Assembly (NCBI GenBank): GCA_964409245.1
Contig: CAYPCQ010000035.1
Coordinates: 3,831-67,830, forward strand
Origin: CAIMWS01 sp964409245
GTDB taxonomy: Bacteria; Verrucomicrobiota; Verrucomicrobiia; Limisphaerales; UBA1319
DNA length: 64,000 nt
Direction of reading: 5' to 3'
The notes below the pieces were generated by a model, which was not told the origin of the DNA, made no database searches, and worked only from the letters and a program-made list of their open reading frames with translations. Below, in pieces: positions 14,923-21,041 of the stretch (position 1 is its first letter; every line of letters starts with the position of its first letter). A program made the translations under genes and the position numbers.

Positions 14923-17724
14923 TCATTCCGGAGGGAGAGTCATTTTGAAAAACTGGGGCAAAGTGGTGGAAAATTCAACCCGCTCGCCCGCGGTTCCCAG
15001 GTAGCCGCCCCAGCCGATGCGGATTTCGGATATGTTGGGCGTGTCCAGGCGTCCGTTGTCGTCTTTGGACCATCCCGCCAGGTGGAACCGGGTGAAGGGA
15101 AGGTAGGCGCGCTGTGGGCCGCTGACCCCAAGCATGAGCCCGGATTCCGCCAGGTAATCGGCCCCGCCGCGTTCATGCAGGATCACCAGCAGTTGGTTGG
15201 GGGTGGTCTGCCGGGAGGGGATCCACGCGTCGAAAACCATGGTGTCCACCGCTCCGCTCGGCAGACCGTCCGGGCAGGCAAAAGAGGCGAACAGGAAAGT
15301 ATCCACCTGGCTCTTGGTCAGGCTGCCCTGGATCCGCCAGGCGGGGTGCTCCGGCTGGCTGCAGGTGGCATCCGGCTGCAATTCCTCCTTCACGAATTCC
15401 CCCCGTGACAGGCGCGGCGCTGACTGCGGCGGGGTGATCCAGCGGGCCTCCGGCAGCAGCTCCGTGGGGATTCCGCGCTTCTCCGGGAGCGCCGTTTGAG
15501 CGAACCGCAACAGCACCCCCCCATACGCTGCGAGTTGCAGTGGAATATCCGCCGGGTTCGCCACCGTTTCGGTCCGGCCGGAAGCGGGATCGATCAGCTC
15601 GCCCGTCCCTTTGGCCGGGAGGCCAATGGCGCCGTGCCAGGGCGTGTCGCTGTCATTGATGATGAAGTAATGGTCCGCCCCCGCCATCCGCCGGTGCGTG
15701 ATCCGCAGCGGGGCCTTCGGCGAGCCGGCCTTCAATTCCGGCGCCAGCAACCGGTCCAGCACCCCGGTCAGCAAGCTCTCCGTGCCGGTGGGCAGGAATA
15801 TTCCTGCTCCACCTCCCCGGCTGCGGGCGATGCGTGGTTTGGCGCTGGCCGCCGGGTTCGCTTCCCGGCCGGCATCGAATAGCTCCCGGGCCAGCGCCTC
15901 CACCCGGCGGTCGGGGAACGCGCTTTCGCTGTTGCACGGCAGGTTGCCCAGGGCAATCAACAGCCCTCCCTGCCGGACAAATTCGGCGAGTTTTTCCCAG
16001 GCGGCCAGGGGCAGGGTGTCCGCGCCCGGCAGGATCACCGCCCGCCAGCGGAGCGGGCCGTGAAGGAGTTGCCCCCCTTGCGCCACCGTCTGCCTGACGG
16101 CTTGGGCATCGATGAAGGTGAAATCCCGCCCGGCTTGGAACAAGGCTTCGGCGCTGGACCGGTATAAGCCCTCTATTTTCATGACGGGGGCGGAGCCGTT
16201 GGCCCACTGCGCAGCCGGAACAAAGCGCGGCCAGGCGCTTTCTATGGGATACACCAACGCGAGGTCGGCCACCTGGCTGCCGCCTTTCAGGAAGGCGCAG
16301 CACCGCCCCACCCATTCGTTCAGGCGGCGGATTTGTTCGTCGCTCAAGCCGGCGAAAGAATAGTAGCTCGTGATGGTGTCGATGCCGCTGACGATCAGCC
16401 GGTTGCAGGTGCCGCGGATCTCCGCTTCGGTGACCTCCCGGACCGGTCGCCGATCCCCCGCCGGCCGGTAGCGCTGCGAATGGTCGGAGGTTTCGCACAT
16501 CGTCAATGGCCGGCCCTCCAATTCGGCGGCGCTGCTGATCAGCCGGGCGATATACCAGGGAACATCGGCGGGCAGGCTGGTGAGGCAGTCAATGCTGGGG
16601 GCATCCAGCCGCCGGATGCACTCGAAGAAATTCCCATATAGCGGCACATGCCCCGCCAGCCCTTCCTCGGCCAGCAGGTGGCCGCCGGAGGGGATGCCCA
16701 ACTCCCGGCAGCAGTTTTGTATCTGGCCGAAGAAACGTTCCGCCACCAGGGCGCCGATCGTCTCCCAATAGGCGTAACGTGCTTTGGGTCCGCCCTCCGC
16801 CTCCGCCACGAGCGCGGGCACCCAATGCTCGAGTTCAAAGCCGTGCCGCTGTTTGAAGTCCGCCGGCAGGGTGGGGGACCAAGGCAGGGTGCGGTACGGC
16901 ATGGGGCGCAAAAACATGCTCATCAGGGAGGGCTCGTCGGTGAAAGTGGCGGCAAACCATTGGCCCAGGTTCCCGCCCAGATGGCTGGCGTACCGCCGGT
17001 GGGTCAGTTCCAGGAAACGTTTCGTCGGTTCGGCCAGCAGCAGGTTTGGATAAGGCAGCTTTTCGTGCAGATTCAATTCGGCATGGGTGCCTTCAAAAAG
17101 GGGGCTGATCGTTATCAGCATCACGTGCCACCGGCCTTGGGGCGGATCCCACTCCAGCTTCCCCGCCCGCAGCTGGCTGGTCAGATCCTGCCGCTTATCC
17201 AGGTCCAGCCGCCCATTTGCCATCGGAAAAGCCGCCGCCAGGTAAAGGGTTCCGGGTGGTTGTTTCAGTGTGGCTTTTTTCCCTTCCACTGCCTGGTCCA
17301 CAATGAGCAAGCCCTGAGCCTCCCATTCCGGGTGATCCCGCATGACCAGGCCGCCCGCATTGCCCGATGGGTATCCTTTCTCATCATACAGCCAGAGCGA
17401 CATCCCGGCGCTCCTGGCGGCTTTCACCGCCCGTTCAAACGCCTTCCATTGCGTGTCGCTTTCCAGGTAATCCCGGAAGGCGACATTGCACACCACTCCG
17501 CCAAAACCCTGCCGCAGGAGTTGCTGGATCAGCTGGTCTTGGGCTGGGGAAGCTTCCGGCCAGCCGTGGATTATTTTCAAGATGCGCGATTCCGCCGGAG
17601 TGTTTTCCGGTCTGGCTGCCCGGTCTGGCTGCCCGGTTCCCGTTTCTGCCGCCAGGCTGCTGGTGGCTGCCATCAAAACGATGATGTTCCAGGCCCGGAT
17701 GAGTGATGCTTTCATGGAGTTCAT
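14923..17724 (-). CDS. Secreted glycoside hydrolase-like protein, GH106-like (alpha-L-rhamnosidase family)
   Basis: A 933-residue exported protein. The frame is open further upstream, but ATG 17724 (or ATG 17715) is chosen because it precedes a signal peptide (AWNIIVLMAATSSLAAE) and has a GGACGGA ribosome site. After it comes a TIM-barrel region with LWLYDEKGYPSGNAGG, FTDEPSLMS, and CETSDHSQRYRP, which resembles the GH106/GH106-like proteins annotated as alpha-L-rhamnosidases or simply glycosyl hydrolases. A beta-galactosidase trimerisation-like (class I amidotransferase-fold) region follows at ~560-680 and a galactose-binding-like C-terminus after ~780. I cannot confirm the catalytic acids, so the specificity is tentative. 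It is divergent from the CXXCH protein gene at 17876. Confidence 0.65.
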   Translation of the reverse strand: MNSMKASLIRAWNIIVLMAATSSLAAETGTGQPDRAARPENTPAESRILKIIHGWPEASPAQDQLIQQLLRQGFGGVVCNVAFRDYLESDTQWKAFERAVKAARSAGMSLWLYDEKGYPSGNAGGLVMRDHPEWEAQGLLIVDQAVEGKKATLKQPPGTLYLAAAFPMANGRLDLDKRQDLTSQLRAGKLEWDPPQGRWHVMLITISPLFEGTHAELNLHEKLPYPNLLLAEPTKRFLELTHRRYASHLGGNLGQWFAATFTDEPSLMSMFLRPMPYRTLPWSPTLPADFKQRHGFELEHWVPALVAEAEGGPKARYAYWETIGALVAERFFGQIQNCCRELGIPSGGHLLAEEGLAGHVPLYGNFFECIRRLDAPSIDCLTSLPADVPWYIARLISSAAELEGRPLTMCETSDHSQRYRPAGDRRPVREVTEAEIRGTCNRLIVSGIDTITSYYSFAGLSDEQIRRLNEWVGRCCAFLKGGSQVADLALVYPIESAWPRFVPAAQWANGSAPVMKIEGLYRSSAEALFQAGRDFTFIDAQAVRQTVAQGGQLLHGPLRWRAVILPGADTLPLAAWEKLAEFVRQGGLLIALGNLPCNSESAFPDRRVEALARELFDAGREANPAASAKPRIARSRGGGAGIFLPTGTESLLTGVLDRLLAPELKAGSPKAPLRITHRRMAGADHYFIINDSDTPWHGAIGLPAKGTGELIDPASGRTETVANPADIPLQLAAYGGVLLRFAQTALPEKRGIPTELLPEARWITPPQSAPRLSRGEFVKEELQPDATCSQPEHPAWRIQGSLTKSQVDTFLFASFACPDGLPSGAVDTMVFDAWIPSRQTTPNQLLVILHERGGADYLAESGLMLGVSGPQRAYLPFTRFHLAGWSKDDNGRLDTPNISEIRIGWGGYLGTAGERVEFSTTLPQFFKMTLPPE

Positions 17725-17875
17725 ATTCCGTCCGCATTTTGGGGTTTTTCCCGGCAAAGGAAAGGCTCGATTGCGGGAAACGGGCCTTTCCCCGAGCCCC
17801 CAATTTTCCGCCAAAGCCCGCCCGCCAGGTTGTGGTTGCCGCTGGGGATCGGATGAATATGCTGTGAGGCAGCAT

Positions 17876-19051
17876 ATGATGATATCGCCCCGCAATTCTT
17901 TCCGCATCCTGGTTTTGACCGCGATCCTCCTTTGGCCGGCGGCCCCTTGGAATGCCGGGGCGGAACCGCCGGCATGGGATCCCGGGAAAGCCGCCCAATA
18001 TTTGGATTGGCGGATGGAAGTGCGGGCTGGCAAGGCCAAACCGCTGCGCACCGGCCAGGATAAAACTGCCTGTGTTTCCTGCCACACGGTAATCCCCTAT
18101 GTCCTGGCCCGCCCGCTCTTGCGGAAGGCCTTGGGGCAGGCGCAGCTGACACGCCAGGAAGCAAAGCTGTATGATGAGGTCGAACGGCGTGCCGCCACTT
18201 ATCAAACTCACGAGCTTGCTTATGAATCCAAACCGGACCAAAGCCGGGGCACTGAGGCGGTGCTGAATGCATTGATCCTGGCCAACCGGGGGGCAATCCA
18301 ACCGGATTCAAACCTGCGGGAAGCGGTCCGGCAGGCTTTCGAGGAGTTTTGGGCCCGGCAGCGGCCGGATGGGGCATGGGATTGGCTGGATTCCGCCTTG
18401 GAGCCGTATGAATCCAAGGATGCGGCTTATTGGGGGGCCACTTTGGCGGCCATCGCCGTGGGGATGGCTCCGGCGTCCGATTGCCTTTCGCCTGCCAATG
18501 CCTCACCGCACCAGGAACGGCTCCGCCATTACCTGTCCAGCCGGTATCCAGACCAGAACCTGTTCAACCAGATTTGGCTGCTGTTGGCGGATACTTATTG
18601 GGCCGGATTGTTGGCTGCCCCCCAAAAAGAGCAACTGCAGCGGGAAGTGTTCAAACTCCAGGCAGCGGATGGCGGATGGGCGCTTTACCAGTTGGGTCCC
18701 TGGCGGTGGTCCAAGGCGGCTCCCCCCTTTAATCCACCCGGCAGGCTGGACCCCCAGGCGCTGACGACATCGGATGGCTATGCCACCGGCCTGATTGTTT
18801 ATGCTTTCCGGCGCTCGGGCCTGCCAAAATCCCACCCTGGATTAGCGGGCGCGAAACAGTGGCTGGCGGCCAATCAGCGCGGGGATGCCGCGGATCCACG
18901 CCTCGGCGCATTCTGGCCGGCGCAGTCGATCAACCGCGGCGGTGATTACAACGCCAGGCCCGATGCTGCCTGGCAGAAGCTGTTCATGGCCGACTCGGCG
19001 ACAGCGTTCGCGGCCCTCGCCCTGCTGACTTTCGACCAGGTGCTAAAGTGA
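17876..19051 (+). CDS. Exported terpene-cyclase-fold (alpha/alpha toroid) protein with a single CXXCH motif
   Basis: A 391-residue protein. ATG 17876 is preceded by GTGAGG and starts a signal peptide (SFRILVLTAILLWPAAPWNAGA). Residues ~66-70 read CVSCH, the c-type haem attachment motif, inside ACVSCHTVIPYVLARPLLR. The rest is an alpha/alpha-barrel of the squalene cyclase/prenyltransferase type, with repeats such as FWARQRPDGAWDWLDS and LQAADGGWALYQLG. The aspartate-rich DXDD catalytic motif of hopene cyclases is absent, so cyclase activity is not supported. Similar CXXCH-toroid proteins occur in Acidobacteria and Planctomycetes as uncharacterised secreted proteins. Function unknown; covalent haem is possible because the protein is exported. 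Confidence 0.75.
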   Translation: MMISPRNSFRILVLTAILLWPAAPWNAGAEPPAWDPGKAAQYLDWRMEVRAGKAKPLRTGQDKTACVSCHTVIPYVLARPLLRKALGQAQLTRQEAKLYDEVERRAATYQTHELAYESKPDQSRGTEAVLNALILANRGAIQPDSNLREAVRQAFEEFWARQRPDGAWDWLDSALEPYESKDAAYWGATLAAIAVGMAPASDCLSPANASPHQERLRHYLSSRYPDQNLFNQIWLLLADTYWAGLLAAPQKEQLQREVFKLQAADGGWALYQLGPWRWSKAAPPFNPPGRLDPQALTTSDGYATGLIVYAFRRSGLPKSHPGLAGAKQWLAANQRGDAADPRLGAFWPAQSINRGGDYNARPDAAWQKLFMADSATAFAALALLTFDQVLK

Positions 19052-19345
19052 AACCAGGCGTCCGTGATCCGTGAATTCCGACTGAAATATCGATAATCTG
19101 CTTATCCGCAGCGGTTTATGAACCGATAACGTGAAGGCTGCCTGGTGGGCGTGAGACCTGCCCGGTTCCTCCGGAAAGGCTGACGCGGTTTATTGCCTCA
19201 ACAATTGCCGGATTTTCAGTTGCTTCACCTGTGCCCCATTGAACCTACCTGGTGTTGCCAGCGCCGCGATGCATTTTTGCGTTCGCAGGCTCCAAAATCT
19301 GCCATTCCCTCCGATAAAGAGGCTCGATTTTAGCTGGATGAAAGG
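19052..19345 (+). other. Non-coding stretch upstream of the structured leader
   Basis: I see no gene, repeat or tRNA here. Short weak palindromes are present (TATCGATA near 19089). The region is the 5' part of the 606-base space between 19051 and 19658 and may hold the promoter for the structured element that follows. Confidence 0.4.
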
Positions 19346-19477
19346 ATGTATGGCACTCCATCTTTGGCACGCTGGGCGAAAAAAGGCGTTAAAAAATGGT
19401 TGCCAGCAGCCAAAAAACGCGGTCTGATCAGGGCTGAAATAAAGATATGTAAAAATCAAACAAAATATTTAGCGTAG
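19346..19477 (+). CDS. Possible small basic leader ORF (43 aa), low confidence
   Basis: An ATG at 19346 preceded by AAAGG opens 44 codons ending in TAG at 19475-19477. The product would be very basic (WAKKGVKKWLPAAKKRG in its middle) and reads more like protein than random sequence, but there is no homology I recognise. Its stop codon falls inside the first hairpin of the structured element. It could be a leader peptide, a remnant of a longer gene, or chance. Confidence 0.25.
   Translation: MYGTPSLARWAKKGVKKWLPAAKKRGLIRAEIKICKNQTKYLA
19386..19420 (+). other. Hairpin with A-rich internal loops upstream of the structured element
   Basis: GCGTT (19386-19390) pairs with AACGC (19416-19420); inside, TGGTTG (19397-19402) pairs with CAGCCA (19407-19412) around CCAG. 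The two stems are separated by A-only internal loops. It may be the first domain of the larger element that follows. Confidence 0.4.
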
Positions 19478-19599
19478 CAACGGCTACGGTCTCGTTGGAA
19501 AACCGGGAAGTTTTCGTCACAGGGCCTGCCGAGCACGCACCCAATCGGGTGCGGCTTGGTGCATTCCTGTGACAGGCTCTTCCCGGTGCCTCCAACGAG
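19473..19599 (+). ncRNA. Candidate structured RNA (unclassified), multi-stem rod
   Basis: Seen directly: a small hairpin CGTAGC-AACG-GCTACG (19473-19488), then a long rod. P1 is CTCGTTGGA (19491-19499) with TCCAACGAG (19591-19599), 9 bp. P2 is CCGGGAAG (19503-19510) with CTTCCCGG (19579-19586), 8 bp. P3 is GTCACAGG (19516-19523) with CCTGTGAC (19566-19573), 8 bp. P4 is CCGAGC (19529-19534) with GCTTGG (19554-19559), one G-U pair. P5 is CGCACCC-AATC-GGGTGCG (19536-19553), 7 bp. In total 38 pairs, nearly all Watson-Crick, separated by small internal loops. It lies in a gene-free region just before a terminator-like hairpin and the LamG gene. I do not recognise a known riboswitch or 6S RNA consensus. 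A DNA role (recombination or mobile-element end) is an alternative. Confidence 0.6.
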
Positions 19600-19628
19600 G
19601 GTGCGTTAAGTTCGCACCCTCTTTATTT
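19597..19628 (+). terminator. Terminator/attenuator hairpin at the end of the structured element
   Basis: A perfect 9-bp stem GAGGGTGCG (19597-19605) / CGCACCCTC (19613-19621), loop TTAAGTT, followed by TTTATTT. Its first three bases (GAG) are also the last three of the P1 3' strand, so the two cannot form fully at once. Its arms contain the same 7-mers as P5 (CGCACCC and GGGTGCG), which permits strand exchange between the two hairpins. It ends 29 bases before the LamG start codon. Confidence 0.65.
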
Positions 19629-19657
19629 CCCGTTGCCATCGAGTAGAAGGGACAAAA

Positions 19658-20830
19658 ATGAGGTTTTCAAAGGCACTTTGGGTAATCGCATCCGCATGGC
19701 TGGGGATCTTCCTCAGCTCCGCCCATGCACAACGCTCTGCCACCGCCACTCCAACCGTGGCCAATGGATTCGTGATTGCCGTCACCATCACCGATGGAGG
19801 AACCGGTTACACGAATGCCCCCCAAGTCACAATTTCCGGTGGCGGCGGGAGTGGAGCCGTGGCCATTGCCACGGTTTTGAATGGGTCGGTTGACAAAGTC
19901 ATCGTGCAGAATGCCGGCAGTGGATACACCGGAATCCCAGCGGTTGTCATTGATTCGCCACCGGCTCCCAAACCGCCGTTCAGTGACGGGTTGGTGGCGT
20001 ATTTTCCGTTTGAAACAACTGCTGATAGGGAATATCCATTACAAAAGACATCTCTAACTCAAAACCTAATGTTTGCAATAGACAACGATACAGGTTATAA
20101 ATTTATGAGCTTCCGAGAATATGGTTCATTCATTCAATCTGATGAGCTTTATATCAACGGCAGGGAACAATATTCTATCTCATTTTATTTGAGATCGTTT
20201 TCTACGCAGTTACTTGGTGAAGTTATCTACACCGAGGGGCCATCAGGTGCCGCAATAAACGTGTTTTTGAATACGGATGGCAATATTTGTATTAATACAT
20301 GGATTGCGCCTGACTCTTGGACCACGCTTAGTTCAAGAAAAAGTATTTCAGACGGCAAATGGCATCATGTGTGCATAACGGCCCTCCTCAATATGAATGG
20401 TGCCATTGATAGTCGTATTTATGTCGATAGTGTAGAAGTCGGAAATGGAAATGTTACTAAAGTGGTAGCGTTTTCCAATGGATCCATATTATTTGGGAAA
20501 GTACTTCGTGGGGCTGGATTTCCATACGACCTTCAGTTTTTTGGAGATTTATCCCATTTTCGGATCTACAACCGCGCCCTCTCAGCCCAAGATGTGACTG
20601 ATCTCTATTATTACGAAGCCCCGGCCCAGCCTTGGGTCACACTCAAAGTCAAAACGGTGCAGGTGACGATGCATGTCAAGCCAGCCAGGAAATACCAGTT
20701 GGAGGCATCCTTGGACCTCAAAACCTGGGCAAATGCCGGTCAACCTTTCGTGGCCAACGCATTTGAAGTGGACCAGGAATTCAACGCCATAGAAGTGGGC
20801 CGTTATTTCAGATTGTCAGAAGTCCCATAA
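19658..20830 (+). CDS. Secreted LamG-domain protein with GYTN-repeat N-terminus
   Basis: A 390-residue exported protein (signal peptide ALWVIASAWLGIFLSSAHA). Residues ~25-105 hold two GxGYTxxPxVxI motifs around a GGGGSG loop, the signature of a large paralogue family in Pedosphaera-like genomes. Residues ~108-325 form a concanavalin A-like LamG domain (GLVAYFPFE, DGKWHHVCITA, HFRIYNRALSAQDV). The last ~65 residues form a small beta-module ending YFRLSEVP, like the end of the He_PIG protein. The middle is strikingly AT-rich: I count 19 G+C in 60 bases at 20041-20100, against 37 in 60 at 19801-19860, with rare codons such as ATA, TTA and AGA. This suggests a foreign core between native ends. 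It follows the structured leader directly. Likely a surface glycan-binding protein. Confidence 0.75.
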   Translation: MRFSKALWVIASAWLGIFLSSAHAQRSATATPTVANGFVIAVTITDGGTGYTNAPQVTISGGGGSGAVAIATVLNGSVDKVIVQNAGSGYTGIPAVVIDSPPAPKPPFSDGLVAYFPFETTADREYPLQKTSLTQNLMFAIDNDTGYKFMSFREYGSFIQSDELYINGREQYSISFYLRSFSTQLLGEVIYTEGPSGAAINVFLNTDGNICINTWIAPDSWTTLSSRKSISDGKWHHVCITALLNMNGAIDSRIYVDSVEVGNGNVTKVVAFSNGSILFGKVLRGAGFPYDLQFFGDLSHFRIYNRALSAQDVTDLYYYEAPAQPWVTLKVKTVQVTMHVKPARKYQLEASLDLKTWANAGQPFVANAFEVDQEFNAIEVGRYFRLSEVP

Positions 20831-21041
20831 CCCCGACAATCTTGGAAACGCCCGTCGGCTTATTTCTGGTTCGCATACGGCTGACGGCATTGACCACAAC
20901 GATTCTTCAAGGCTTGGGCGGATGGCGCTACGGACAGGAAGGATCGCGCCATGCTGGCGATGCGATCCGCATCAACGGTGTGCGAGCCGGATGGCCCGCG
21001 CATCACCGGGCCCTGGACTTGGTTGAAAATGCTCAGGGCTT
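20831..21041. other. Intergenic region between convergent genes
   Basis: About 210 bases with no gene. A weak CCGAC/GTCGG hairpin followed by CTTATTT just after the LamG stop (about 20832-20866) could end that transcript but has a 16-base loop. Confidence 0.3.

Noticed and set aside
17876..19051. Squalene-hopene cyclase
   Set aside because: The fold fits, but the protein is half the normal length and lacks the DXDD catalytic motif.
19190..19459. An 89-residue minus-strand open frame in the gene-poor region
   Set aside because: No recognisable domain, no good start context, and it runs antisense through the structured element.
19491..19599. Integron attC recombination site
   Set aside because: The palindrome is long enough, but its ends read GTTGGA...TCCAAC, whereas attC has RYYYAAC at the left and GTTRRRY at the right. 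No integrase gene is nearby.
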